The notes below the pieces were generated by a model. It was not told the origin of the DNA. It did no database searches and saw nothing but the letters and a program-made list of their open reading frames with translations. Position numbers and translations under genes: made by a program. A stretch of 64,000 bases of DNA from Anisus vortex (Eukaryota > Mollusca > Gastropoda > Planorbidae), in NCBI GenBank assembly GCA_949126835.1, contig OX421502.1, forward strand, positions 39,560,563 through 39,624,562, read 5' to 3'. Below, piece by piece: positions 33,501 through 44,828 of this stretch; within the stretch, counting starts at the first letter, position 1; each line of letters begins with the position of its first letter.

Positions 33501-35399
33501 GTTAGAGGACCTCTGAAATTGCTCCAAGAAACTTGGACAACGTCAACAGAGACCACGGGACTGTTATCTTATGTTGACAAATTTAAAAACCATTTATTTG
33601 ATGCTTTTAATTGTGTTAAATCTAATTTGTCACAGGCTCAAGGCACAATGAAGACCTGGTATGACAAGAAAGCAAGAATAAGGAGTTTTGACACCGGAGA
33701 CAAGGTTTTAGTTTTCCTTCCTATCCCTGGTCAACCACTGAGTGCAAAATTCTCAGGACCATATGAGGTTGAGAAAAAAATCAGTAGTGTAAATTACCTG
33801 ACAAAAACCCCTAACCGCAGAAGGGAAAAGAGGTTATGTCACATTAATATGTTGAAACCTTACTTCCATAGGGAAAAGGGTACATCTCAGGAAAATCCTC
33901 CTATTGTTCCCATGACCCCTATCACTCAGATACCTACTGATCTCCATAAAATTGAACACAAATTTGCAGAATGCAAATTGCAAAACTCCTCTACCTTGAA
34001 CAATTTTGATGCTAAGATCAATCATTTATCTTTGACTGAGAAAAGTTCAATAAAAAATTTGATTTCAGATTTTCCACAGCTATTTAGTGATGTTCCTAGA
34101 AGGACTCACCTCATTGAGCACGACATGGTTCTTGTTGAAGACTGTAAACCGCTTAAACAACACCCTTATAGGGCTAACCCTTTTCAACTTCAACACATAA
34201 GGCAGGAAGTTGGATACATGCTGAAGCATGACATCATAGAGCCCAATGCTAGTGACTGGAGTTCCCCATGCGTGTTAGTCCCAAAAGCAGATAACTCCCT
34301 CCGCTTCTGCACTGATTACCGGAAGGTAAATGCGGTCACTAAAACTGATTCCTACCCAATACCCAGAATAGATGACCTCATTGACAAGATTGGTGATGCA
34401 AAATTTGTAACCAAAATTGACCTCTTGTCTGCATATTTTCAAATCCCATTATCTCCTAGGGCCCAAGAAATTTCTTCTTTTGCAACCCCTGACGGTTTGT
34501 TTAAATACAAAGTAATGCCTTTTGGTTTGAAAAATGCACCAGCTACCTTTCAAAGATTAATCAACTCAATTGTACAAGACATTTTTCAATGCAATGCTTA
34601 TCTAGATGATATTGTCATATACAGCAATGATTTTCCAACCCACGTAAAACAATTGAGACATTTGTTCACCAAGTTAGACAATGCAAACTTAACAGTAAAC
34701 TTAGCTAAAAGTCAATTTGGGCACGCCACAATTGAATATCTAGATCATATTGTTGGCGGTGGAAAAATTAAACCAGTCGATGCCAAAATAACTGCCATTC
34801 AGAATGTCCCTACCCCTCAAACAAGAAAACAGGTTAGAAGTTTCCTTGGGATGGCAGGGTATTACCGTAAGTTCTGTGCAAACTTTTCTACCATAGCATG
34901 TCCACTCACAGACCTTCTGAAGAAGAACTCTAAGTTCAAATGGGCTGACGAGTGTAATAAAGCATTTGAACAACTTAAGCTTATATTGTCCCATGCTCCT
35001 GTGTTAGTAACACCTAAGTTTGAAAAACCCTTTAAGATAGCAGTAGATGCATGTGATACTGGAATGGGAGCTGTCCTATTTCAGGAAGATGATGACAAGA
35101 TAGAACACCCCATATGTTATCATTCTCAGAAGTTTAATCCCCATGAGAAAAATTACAGCACTATTGAAAAAGAACTGCTAGGTATTATACTTGCTCTGAA
35201 GCATTTTGACTTTTATGTGAATGGTTCTCCATATCCCATAGAGATATTTACTGATCATAACCCACTAACCTTTTTGACTAGGGTTACTCAGAACCAAAGA
35301 CTTCTCAGATGGAGCTTGTTTCTGCAGTCATATGATCTAATCATAAAGCACATTAAAGGCAAAGATAATGTTATTGCCGATGCTTTATCTAGAATGTGA
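30516..35399 (+). CDS. Gag-protease-integrase-RT-RNase H polyprotein
   Basis: One 1627-residue ORF starting at AAAAAATGG. Domains in order: SAP/Rho-N-like helical segment (11-50); charged coiled coil (85-130); capsid-like region (140-310), whose C-terminal part (about 240-306, with WLRP at 253-256 and LLEEFLD at 271-277) looks like a SCAN domain; CCHC knuckle C360, C363, H368, C373. Protease has DTGAS at 543-547 and IGND at 613-616. Integrase zinc ligands are H777, H784, C814, C817, and the catalytic triad is D848, D907, E943 (D-35-E). A GPY/F module follows (about 1060-1117, FSGPYEV); no chromodomain seen. RT motifs are near D1302, FGLKNAPATFQ (1336-1346) and YLDD (1362-1365). RNase H has D1511, the E1551/E1553 region, D1580 and D1622, ending in ADALSRM. 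All catalytic residues seem intact. Gag and pol are fused without frameshift or stop. It makes the virus-like particle, copies RNA to DNA and integrates it. Confidence 0.97.
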   Translation: MESIANITISELDKMSLTQLKGLAQSLGIEVSETTPTRFKLVDEIKECLIAQGKLTTDTVTEERDEEDTVSYHERTPDRNQECPVMNEQLKFQLEMQKIESQERIQIQQIQLAKMEAESRERIEMARLQGASISREGVNVDLIKFKKHIPEFKETHVDEFFLLFEKASEDYSFPTEKKALLLRSALNKGRAMDVILTLKAEEDKNYDVIKDKVLRAYEMVPEKYRKLFREARKDHDQSHVDFLRVKEKQLDRWLRPRYVSNDFEKLKNIVLLEEFLDCVRVDVRTHIADRGVEQVQAAARLADDYVLIHPTVKTYQNDKFKSTVKQNTNESYRQKPINTIHTSMSNTKKYNETQNTKPYCQHCKKEGHTKQNCWTLNRKVNKPKQELAGCYVSRSMINTATYKNNPEIELDILNSTCQTTASARKHFENKTNSQKSASRHSTPTESTDQDVSSHRSSMRKAISKRQKTVVFENSLLNPNQSLQTTPVCSLASSSSQFGSNLEQVTNKDPENTNLKDFMPFISDGYVSLPNDTLGRKHIKILRDTGASLTVILEGTIPLSEKTYTGQNVLLRGVEMGNMEVPLHRIQLQSELISGPVTVGVQPALPFEGISLLIGNDLAGGRVKPEPIMTRDPDLNDKPTEDAYLYPVCAITRGMSRNNVESNETTAKSSRELPEVDLSATFFARLLEGPSLETNENSLSPRQLLIQEQQNDVELAKLREEAVTAAESENVAECYYLKDDLLMRKWKPREATSDSNWENAHQIMVPARYRNDILHIAHDLPFAGHMGVNKTYHRVLPYFYWPGLRRDVASYCKSCHTCQMVDKPNQTIPVAPLQPIPAFSEPFSKILIDCVGPLPKTKAGHQFLFTIMCSSTRFPEAIPLRSITADKIADALTGFFTRYGLPRTVQSDQGTNFTSKLFGQVLKRLGIQHNVSSAYHPERQGALERFHQTLKSMLRTYCFEHSKDWDRGVPLVLFAAREAVQESLGFSPFELIFGHTVRGPLKLLQETWTTSTETTGLLSYVDKFKNHLFDAFNCVKSNLSQAQGTMKTWYDKKARIRSFDTGDKVLVFLPIPGQPLSAKFSGPYEVEKKISSVNYLTKTPNRRREKRLCHINMLKPYFHREKGTSQENPPIVPMTPITQIPTDLHKIEHKFAECKLQNSSTLNNFDAKINHLSLTEKSSIKNLISDFPQLFSDVPRRTHLIEHDMVLVEDCKPLKQHPYRANPFQLQHIRQEVGYMLKHDIIEPNASDWSSPCVLVPKADNSLRFCTDYRKVNAVTKTDSYPIPRIDDLIDKIGDAKFVTKIDLLSAYFQIPLSPRAQEISSFATPDGLFKYKVMPFGLKNAPATFQRLINSIVQDIFQCNAYLDDIVIYSNDFPTHVKQLRHLFTKLDNANLTVNLAKSQFGHATIEYLDHIVGGGKIKPVDAKITAIQNVPTPQTRKQVRSFLGMAGYYRKFCANFSTIACPLTDLLKKNSKFKWADECNKAFEQLKLILSHAPVLVTPKFEKPFKIAVDACDTGMGAVLFQEDDDKIEHPICYHSQKFNPHEKNYSTIEKELLGIILALKHFDFYVNGSPYPIEIFTDHNPLTFLTRVTQNQRLLRWSLFLQSYDLIIKHIKGKDNVIADALSRM

Positions 35400-36010
35400 T
35401 TTATGCATGTTAACTTTTACCAGAACACCTATGAATTGATTTACAGATGTGTATTATATCAAATGAATCATTACTTATTTACTGAAACCTTATCAATATT
35501 TTTATATTGGTAAGATGCAATTTTAACTTTTTCTTAAAAGTTTTGATAAATATATATATATACTTCACATTTATTGGTAACTCAGAAAAATATATATATT
35601 ACCCTCATCTTACATTTAAATATTTTTATGCATGACTACATTATTATTAAGTCATTGATATTCAATTACTACAAGTACTGTTGAAATAACTATACGATTT
35701 TTCTTTCTTATATAATTACTTTACATGTGTATTATGCAAACTTATATGTTTTTGTTTTTTTGGAACAACTAGTTCCCACCTATCTTGTATTTTTACAGAA
35801 AAATGTAACCTTACTTTTAAAAGCCTTTGCACTTTATGAGTGAAGCTACAGAAATAATATTAGTTTTGTAAGGGACTTTTAAAACTCAACATGATTCCCA
35901 ATTCATGATTTGAATTTTATTATTGACATTTGTAAACTTTTTGAAATGTACATAAGTTTGACCAAAGCAAATTTCCCATTTTAGATTATGGTTAATTTCC
36001 TTTTTCCTTT
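35400..36010 (+). other. 3' untranslated region of the retrotransposon
   Basis: About 610 bp, AT-rich, with TATATATA tracts and no ORF. No env-like reading frame is present. Confidence 0.85.
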
Positions 36011-36021
36011 AGGATGGGAGG
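36011..36021 (+). other. Polypurine tract
   Basis: AGGATGGGAGG directly precedes the 3' LTR, where plus-strand DNA synthesis is expected to start. One T interrupts it. Confidence 0.8.
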
Positions 36022-36941
36022 TGTTATAAAGTTGCACCAATGCCCCTTCCTGACCTTTTAAACTAATCTAGATTCCAAGGGAAAGTTTGAGCCCGTTGTG
36101 TTTTTATAAACTAATTAGATTTCCCACCCTCCTTTCCTGCTATCAATTACAAATTGTTTAGCCATCGTAATAAAACTACACTGGCATCTACAAGTCGTGA
36201 CGCTGAATTGTAATCGTAACTACAACTGCCCCACCTACACCCCTTCTTCAATTACCTCTCACCCACTTGCATAGATACTTTAATTGGAAGCGTCTCCAAT
36301 AGCGCCTCAATGTCTATTTTGATAAGGTTTAAGGACACCCTGAGGTCTGGCATGATTGTTACTGTAATTAAGTAAGATTAATGTTTTCAAGCTAAACCCT
36401 GACTTAGCCCCGCCCACCTAGTTTTCGAACAAAGAGGAACGGAAATGTTGTTCTATTAATTAAACGACATTCTTACCAGACTTGTGTCTGTGTTTTTGGG
36501 AGTGGAAGTTTTTCCCCTAGTTACGATTGGCTGTACCCTAACCAATGAGTACTTCTGGGTAATGAGAAGATAGACTTTAAAAAGCCATGTTTCTCCCTTC
36601 AGACTCCAGTTGAGTTTAAGTTCAGTTGAGTTCCGAGTTGAGAGTTTATCTCCGTAGTAGGAACATTACTTGTACATAGTGTTTATCAGGATTAGTTTTG
36701 GACTTGTATTTTTTCTTATGTGTCTTCGTCTTGTATTCAAGTGTTATACTAAATAAAATCACAATTGTCGTGCAACTGGTGTTGATCTCAATTAAAATTC
36801 AATGTATTACATGGAATTAACATTGAAATAGAATCATAATTACTGAAGTAATCAAGCCCATATAAAAACAAACAACTCTTGGAATATTGAGCCTACACCT
36901 AGACAACAGCCAAATACATAATATTGCACGAGTACGTAACA
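36022..36941 (+). repeat. 3' LTR
   Basis: Same length as the 5' LTR and, by eye, two substitutions. Followed by the target duplication ATAG at 36942-36945. Confidence 0.97.
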
Positions 36942-36945
36942 ATAG

Positions 36946-37037
36946 GAATGTGTAAAAAGGTTATTATATTTCTAAACAATTATCTTCTTGTTTATAAAAA
37001 GAGAGAGATAGATAGATAGAAAGAGAGATACAGGGAA

Positions 37038-37072
<35 letters not shown>

Positions 37073-37928
37073 CTAATACTTATTCTACCAAACGTAAAAT
37101 ACTACATTTCTCACAATTAAGACCAACGCGGTCATTCTTTTTGTCTTCGATCAGTAATTCTAAAAATGTAGCCTCCATCAAATTGGTTCAATGAAGAAGA
37201 ACAATTTGCAAACACTTAGATCTACTGAAGTCTTGAATTAAAAAACAATAACGGTAAAATAAGTGGACGTTAAACTATAAAGTACAATAGTAATTTACGA
37301 TAACTCACTTATGATTTCAGCCCTCGCTAATTAAGTTCGGTTTAAGAATCACGTGGGCGACATGAATGGGCGGTCCACATTGCCTCATTATGCAAACAGA
37401 TAACTAATTTCTGTTCTTATGTGGTAGGCCTACATGTGTTTCTGATAAATGTTAATGTGTTGCATAATAATTTGAATTATTTGACCGTAAACAATAAAAA
37501 GGTTTTGTGCCTTGACCTGGCCAACTAATGTGAGAACTGCTGCAGCTAACACTACTATAGACTATAGATGAATGTTGGGAACGCAACAAAAAATAAATAC
37601 ACTCTCTGGGGCGGGGGAGAATAATTACTTTTAAATAAGTAGGTCATTGTATGGCGGTGGCCTTCTAATCAGATCCCGTAGTTAGAGAAATTAGTTTAAA
37701 TTCAATTCTTAATCTATACCCCCCCCCCTCTCGTACCGGTACGGCGGTACTCCACATTTGACAATAGAGATTAGAACCCCATACCGTCCGGGCATACGCC
37801 ACTAAAGGGGAAAACCACTAGTCTACAACTCTAGTGGGAAATCATTTAATATCCACCTTTTACCTTTATATACCTGGAGGGTAGTATAAATCTGATCAAC
37901 TTTGTTGTTTGCTCTATAATGTTTAAAG
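36946..37928. other. Intron sequence without recognised genes
   Basis: GA-rich block at 37000-37073, then AT-rich sequence and a poly(C) run near 37720. Nothing else recognised. Confidence 0.5.
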
Positions 37929-38195
37929 TAAAGTATCCCGTCAGACCAAACTGATCATGGGAGCCGGTGAAGCAGCGTTCGTCAGTTTCTGTGACCACGG
38001 CCATACTAGGTGATGTGTGTGGCCAGAACAATGCACAGCCGCCTTTACTTTACCCCAACTAAGGTCAGGTACCCATCATAGACTCAGGGACACCCTCCAA
38101 ACCCGAGAAAAAAAAATCTTAGCCTTCACCAGGATTTGAACCCAGGACCTTTGGTACGCAAGTAGAACGCGCTGTCGCTCGGCAACCGTGCCCCA
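37929..38195 (-). mobile_element. SINE family B, copy 5 (near full length)
   Basis: The most complete copy: 3' end near AAGTATCCCGTCAGACCAAA, body, B box in the reverse complement of CCAGGATTTGAACCCAGG (38129), and tRNA-like head ending near TGGGGCACGGTTGCCGAGCG when read on minus. The head resembles a class II tRNA (Leu/Ser-like GCCGAGCG). Confidence 0.88.
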
Positions 38196-41100
38196 CTATC
38201 TATAATGTGTAGAGCTAAGACAAATAGCAAAACCTCCTTTTAAACGAACATAGAGACTGACAAAATGTTGGGCTGCTCTTGTTTTTCCACATTGAAATAT
38301 ACATTTAGACAGACCTGATTTTTTTGGACCAGTTCACTCTTTATAGAGACTATACATAGTAGCCTATACCTAGCATAAGTTTGTGTCTATACTGTTAGTT
38401 CTCTCATACGATGCGCAGGTAATGTGCCATTTTAAACAAGGAAAACTTGAACTGTTTATGTTGATTAAAGTCGAGAAGCTAGTTAAAAATACTCCCAGAA
38501 AGTGCGGATCTAGTCATTTCAAGATGGCTCAGAATAAACCGGTGCTCCTTCTAGACCACAAAGAAAACTATTGTGGCACGTGCTATTTTGGTTTACCAGG
38601 TAAGTGACGTGACGCTGGTCAATGGATGTAGAAACAATAACGCTTCTGTTAGAAATGTACATTTCATCCTAAATGAGGACACTCCGAGTGCAAAAAGTTT
38701 CCAAAAAAACATATATCTATTTATACATCTATTTCATTTGGTTTGATTGTGGAAATAATAGATTGGAATTCGTACTATTTTTAGTTGGAATTGCTTCTCA
38801 TAGTTCAACAAATGAAGAAAAATGTGTATGCTGTGTGTACCTGGCCGGCCTTTGAGGAGTACAAAAACTACACATTATAATTTTTTACTGAAATCTACTT
38901 TCCAATATCAAAACCTAGTTCTATGTTTAAAAACAATAACTTCTCAGGGGAGGTAATTTTTTAAAAAAAGGTCGAAATGAAGAATAGATTAATACTACAA
39001 TGTGATAAGGAAATGGTCATGGTGATATGTAAGTTTGGACGAGGAATACAGCACTCATGATTGAACTGGTCAACCGACATGTCCAGTGATAAGATAAACA
39101 CGTTTAACTTGATGACATATCTTTCAGTCTTCTGGTCACCACCTTTACTAAACCTACACTTTTCTCACGGTATTAATCGGCATTCCGTAGAACTGGGCAT
39201 GACAACTTAATCCACTGGATGGGGCCCCGGACACTTAAATCCACAAGGATAGTTGGCCAGCTCCTAATCAATTTGCAAGAGTAATGTTTAACTCTTTACC
39301 CCCCCCCCCCCCACACACACACAGAAATTCCCCCAACAAAACGCACCATACCGCTCTTTTCCCCACCGTGACCTGGGCATGACCTTTATACTCTGCGATT
39401 GACGGACTTTTTAGTATCCAACATGCCGCGACCGTTTAGAGCTCGTTTTTCTTTTTAATTTAATTCAAGGTCTGAGATTATTTTTTTAAGTCAGCTCAGC
39501 TATGGACAGTGACCTTGCTCCCCCCCCCCCCCTCTCACCTCCCCATCTCCTTTTACCTGGCGACAGACGAAAAGCTGCTAATGGTCATTTAGTATTCTGG
39601 ACGGTCGTACGGGCGTGCAACACATTAAAACAACAACAAATAAATCCCGTAAGCCCGAACCGAATCTCCCCTCGTTATACGTCTCGCCGAAAGATGTCCC
39701 GACTCGTGATGTATGCTTACTTGGGAGGGTGGACCGGCATACTAAGTGTCCCGCTGGGGGCTTGTTAAATGGAAAATTTCACCTGTACAAAATTTACACG
39801 TGTACACAAAGTGTGTCTTGTTTTCTCAAAACACTGTCCAGGTGGCACCCCAGACACCAAGGGTTCTAAGAGTGTTGTGCATCGGGGTACACTCTGTTAT
39901 CATTTCCTTTCTTGATGGGATGTTACTTTAAATACCCATCTACAAATTAAGTACAAATACAGATTGTTTTTTAACACACGAGCGCTCATCGAGTTCTAGA
40001 TTTGCAAAAAATGGCGACTGCGAGTCTTGTTTCTCAGAAGAATTGTTAAATATAAACAGAAGCAAACAGAAATATAAATCACTTGTAAAACTGCAACTGC
40101 TACCGTATATAAGTTTGTATAGGATATAAATATAAAAGAATAAATCTATTCACAGAAATAGATTCTATTAGTTTGTCAGAAGACAAAAAAATAATATGTC
40201 CGTGCTACTTTAGACATTATACAGCACAAGCCAGCAGTTCATTCTTCAGCTGTTTGGTGTACCCTTGACGTTTTAGCAGCGTTTATGATACAATGTACAC
40301 AAAAAACAATTGCAAACCAATAAGACCAAGTCATAAAAGACTTATTGGACCCACACAAAACGACGTATTCAACAAAATGACTCCCCCCCCCTTTTTCCCC
40401 CTTTCCCTAACATAAAAAATAATTGAGAAACATTGTAAACTAAACAGATAACGAAAAGTAATGTACAGTTAAATTTGATGGTTAGGTGTCTAATGGTATA
40501 ACGTCCTAGATGACCTTTGAGCAGAAGGGAAATAAAACAAATATCTTGGCATTTCTATCTTAAACCAAAATAAGAGGGACAAAAACTGACATTTAAAATG
40601 TTTCGATTTATAACTTGGTTATAGTAAACTTGACTTTGTCAGTAAGTTTATGGTTAATGACTTCTGGACGAAGCCTCTCGGATTTATTCACGCACTCGAC
40701 GGTAGTCTCGATAGAGGTAGCCAGCGGATCAGCCACATGTCCTCAATTAAATCTCACGTACGTTATAATTGAAATGGACACAAACAAATGAAACCTCATT
40801 CCCCCCCCCCCTTTCCACAAAACACAAACAATACTCCTTTTTCTACTACAACAGTCTCACAAAAGATGGTTAGCATCCCATGAAACGTTCAGGGTTTACA
40901 ACGTAAGAACCATTGGGAAGCATTACTACCAGGTCATGTGTTAACATGTTAATGTATGGAGCGCTGTGAGGGGGGCAATTTTTTTGTATCTATCATAGTG
41001 CCAAGTTTTATGTGAGGGCATTCACGTGCAAGAGTCAAAAACACACGAGCATATACTGACGCTCGGAATTATTGAAGCCCCTCATGTTTGTGGTGAAGCC

Positions 41101-43949
41101 CTCGCTGTCAGAACGTCCAGAGCTCACATCGTAGATTGAATCTGACGAAAACAACAGCCATGTTGACTCGTGGATGGTGGGTGAACTTGTCGGTCCGTAA
41201 GCGCCATCTGTGGGCGTGCACGAGAAGGACAACTCTGGATGGAAATAACTACACAGCGCGTTCCTCTAAAATCATTGCCCAGTCCCCAAACTGTTCACAA
41301 GTCTTTTCCCAAATAAAACTGGGGGGAATACAATTCACTAACCACTACACAACGATATGTGTCAGAGCGTATCTTTTTCTTTTAAAACTTTAAAGATCTT
41401 TTATACCGCTTTTGTCCATTAGGCCTACGGCACAATTCACGGACTTTACCAAACTTTTTCCCTAAACTCGACCCAAAAATAATTTTTTGTTTTGAAACTT
41501 CCTGAACCCTTATGAACAATGCTTAATACAAATACAACCGCATTATACGTTAGAAGTGGATAGTGCGACTCAATAAAAATATATCTGATTTCCAGACCCG
41601 TTAAAGAGTTCAATGTCATGTGCTAGAGACATTTTTTTTCTTAATTTTAGACGAAGTAAAAAAAATAAAACAGCAAGATTTAAATTATAACGTTTTCAAT
41701 TATTTAGTCTGAAAGTCACGCCCTCGTGTAAAGCCCTGAACAAATATGCTAACTGACAATGAAAGCTGATGTACCTGTACCACACGAGTTTTTTTTTTAA
41801 TGAAACGAAGTGGGTGATTGAGTTGGCAGCTAATTGTCAAGTGACGGCCGCGTCAAAGTTTAAGCCCTCGGTAGCCGAAACAAGCCTCGGTGTGGCTGGT
41901 ACCCGGTGTTGTGTCAACACCGAAGCTCCAGAATATATATCTATTTTTCTTTTGGTAACGGTTAACGTAGGCAAACAGAATGCCATCAGCGAACATGTAC
42001 AAGTTCAACAGCGGAGCGATAGCAAGACAACCGTAAGTATTTACGATGGTCTTGGCAATAGTCGCTATATTGGAGAGTGGGTAAACAAGGTAGACGGGTT
42101 GGGCTTCAATTGAAATTAACTGTTGGGATTAATGGCGCCACAATAATTTAATGTTTTCTGGTATAGTTATAAGGAAAAAAAAGAATTAGCCTTAAAACAT
42201 GTCGATCAAGTAGACTTTTGGTTGTTATAGTCGAACTCTATGACGTAGTTAACTCAATGGCGCCTCGAGTAAGATTAAAGACACGAGCGTATTAGGACAT
42301 CTTTAAAAAAAAAACGTTATTGTCCTAAGATGTAGATCTCCATAAGAAAGAAGAAAAGACAATTCCAACCCTGGATTCACCATCCAGTGATGCTCTCCCC
42401 TTTCCAAAACAGATTCATTGGCATTCATAATAAGACTAACTATTAACAACTTAAATCTAAACCATAACCCCTGGGTTCAAAGTTGTTGCAATAGATAATT
42501 AGGTGAAAGTAATTAAAAAAAAAAGACAGTTAAGGGCCAGGGACAAATGGAGACGTAAGCCTTTATGGCAGACTCATTAACACGTCAGGGAAAGTCACGT
42601 GTCCTGAGGACTTTTTTACCCGAATGGCTTGACGGATGGCTGGATTAAAGGGATGCTCGCCGTGACCTCGAATGACCCAGGCCTGGTGGTTACTGTGATA
42701 GATGGAAGGACTGACCAGAGCTGAAAGGTTTTCTGTGTCAATCGGTAGAAGTCACATTTGACGTCCTGTATGCCGATTGGATTGGTTAAAGAGATAGATC
42801 TAAAGATTGAGACTGGTAGCGAGGGCGTGAACACAAAAGAAATCACTTGTAATTTTTTTGTTCAGTACAAGTAAGAATTTGTCTAGTTAACAACACATAT
42901 TTTCGTACTGTTTTTTCTTTGTTTGTTTGTACAAGTCAAGAAAATTGTGAAACATTGTACGTCCAATTTTGTATTAATTAACAAATCCATTTCAAGTAGA
43001 TGTATAGGCCTACAAAAATATAACATAGAACATTTTAAATTTGACAAAGAAGAAATCTAGTTACGGTAAGAAAGAATGCATGATACAACGGAGCTAGCGA
43101 GCTACAAAATATTTCTCGTATTCCGCATGGCAATTAGCATACCAGAAATATCATCAAACAGCACACTCACTCACTCACTCAGACCCTTTCAAACGTGAGC
43201 ACACAATATCAACATGCATAAAACCTACACGGTTCCTAACGGCGTCCATACATTATTAGAAATCTCGCGTGGTTTATCCTAGATAGCGTAAAGAATTTAC
43301 GCTAAACCAAAGTTATTGAACGGTAAATCAAGTTATACCAGCCTTGACCATAAACACGGGGATATTTCTTTTTTTTTATTATTTATTTTTAGTGCTTCTT
43401 CCTAGATTCTTCTTCTTCTTCTTCTATCCCATAACCCGGGCGAGGGTCGTTGGGGTACCATTTTTTGATAGTTGGATTATGTCCTAGATTATGGACATGT
43501 AATTTAAAAAAAAACAATTTTGCCTCTTTACAACTGTAAACTATAAATTAAAAAAAATCAATTAAATTATTACTAGTTTCAATAACAAATGTATAACTAT
43601 ATAATTTTTATGTTTCAAGATTTAAAAAAAAAACTAACCACCCATTTTTAAAATAACAACTTTTAAAGTTATCTTCCCTTTTAGTTTTCTGGTACATTTT
43701 GTTTTGATTGGATGGTAAAGTAGACTTTCCTCCTGAAAACATTACATCATTAAATATTCTAACCGCGCAACTGTCGCAGTCATCAAAGTCAAATATTCAT
43801 CAAAGAATATTTTAATTCAATTAACGAATCCACATCTTAGCATATATTTGTGCGTGCTTGTGTGTGCGTGCGTGTGTGTGTGCTTTTGTGTTGAGCCAGG
43901 AGGGACGTGGTTTAATTAAAGAAAACAAAATGTCAACTACAACACTCAC
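38196..43949. other. Intron sequence without recognised genes
   Basis: Mixed AT-rich sequence with poly(C) runs near 39300, 39520, 40384 and 40801, (CA)n near 39313, (TTC)n near 43410, and (TG)n near 43855-43880. Short ORFs, for example near 39502 and 41769, lack recognisable domains. No host exon seen between the retrotransposon and the exon ending at 43950. Confidence 0.5.
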
Positions 43950-44079
43950 CCGTTAAAGGGTCAATCTCAAACAGGTTCTGTGCATTCCCACTGGAGATGG
44001 CGAACGTTGGCCCTAGACTGTGGTCATCTCCGTCCGTTGCCTGGACCTGGACCACTCTCTGCTTCACGGACACATTCTC
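43950..44079 (-). CDS. FAT-like cadherin, exon (second seen)
   Basis: A 130-bp minus-strand exon with acceptor TGTTTCCAG and donor GTGAGTG. It starts in phase 0 with ENVSVKQRVVQVQATDGDDH and goes on through TFAISSGNAQNLFEIDPLT, ending with one base of a Gly codon completed by the exon at 12901. These are classic cadherin features: the EN opening motif, V-x-V-x-A-x-D with a DxD calcium site, and F-x-I-D-P-x-T-G. It continues directly from ASVE of the upstream exon. The wording and the S-G-N-x-Q-N-x-F segment closely resemble FAT1/FAT3-type repeats. A FAT-like product would be a giant single-pass adhesion and planar-polarity protein; that role comes from the family, not from this fragment. Confidence 0.9.
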
Positions 44080-44141
44080 CTGGAAACACACAAGCGAAAT
44101 GAGTAACCGTTAGTATAAACCAAATAACTGCTCATCTTACT

Positions 44142-44334
44142 CAGGAATCAACAACCTACGGCATGCGTGCCAGACTTGGCGGTTTTAAATGGCACGCGAC
44201 AGGCCACAAAAACAAAAGGAAATTCACGTCTCGTTTACGTGAAAAGATCAGGATGACATTCAGGGCTGTTGGCACGCTGAATGATTTAAAAATGCTACTT
44301 TGGCCCAATATTATCTAAAGGTTACCGACCCCAG
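44142..44334 (+). mobile_element. hAT-type MITE, family 1, copy 4
   Basis: CAGGAATCAACAACCTACGG at the left and GGTTACCGACCCC at the right, with GCGTGCCAGACTTGGC and GGCTGTTGGCACGCTGAATG inside. Lies in the 2.6-kb cadherin intron, 60 bp upstream (in gene sense) of an exon. Confidence 0.78.
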
Positions 44335-44828
44335 GTCTAACTCATTCATTCATCCAATAAAAACAGCCTAGGGAGTGGGGGTAAATGGGGAGGTGGGGGA
44401 AAAACGGAGAGAAAGGGGGGGGGGGGGTCTTTAATAATCAGAGTTTTAGTTTTAAGACAGCTGATCACATAGTCTCTCGCCAAACAAAAATATGTTTCCA
44501 CCGCTCCCTTATGAATATGTAATTAATCCCGCCGGAAGTGTGGACCAACGCCATTTTTTTCACTTCGCTTCCGGTTCCGGAAGTCCGGGTAGTCCTTCAG
44601 TGTGAATAAAAGAACAAACCTTATTACTTATTAAAGCAAAGAAATCGTAAGTCAATTACAAAGACTCTAATAGTCTTTTGGTCAATATAATAAGCTTGGG
44701 CTGATTAGTGTAATTCCCGTTTCTATTTTTAAACTCTATGAAATGAAAGTGTAGGCTATCTTGAGTCTAAATGGCACGCCAAGAGGTGGAGCGAAATCGA
44801 CCTATGCTTCACATTCCTTTCAGATAAT

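Larger units (their letters stand above)
29371..36941 (+). mobile_element. Full-length Gmr1-like Ty3/gypsy LTR retrotransposon
   Basis: A 7571-bp element: 920-bp LTRs at both ends, a 4-bp target duplication ATAG (29367-29370 and 36942-36945), candidate primer site, one ORF of 1627 codons, a polypurine stretch and no env. RT and RNase H are of Ty3/gypsy type, but integrase precedes RT. That order defines the Gmr1-like group, first described from deuterostomes. By eye the LTRs differ at only two sites (T/C at 29592/36243 and G/T at 30152/36803), so insertion is recent. The element lies antisense in the 31-kb cadherin intron, which limits interference from its polyadenylation signals. Confidence 0.97.
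12902..43949 (-). other. 31-kb intron of the cadherin gene
   Basis: Defined by the donor GTGAGTG at 43949 and the acceptor at 12902; both borders are phase 1. It holds a full LTR retrotransposon on the opposite strand, at least four SINE family B/A copies, two hAT MITEs, a piggyBac-like MITE, several minisatellites and a 200-base gap. I found no other host exon in it, but a short exon could be missed by eye. Confidence 0.8.

Noticed and set aside
35400..36021. Envelope gene after pol
   Set aside because: The 620-bp region is AT-rich and has no ORF; the element is a retrotransposon without env.
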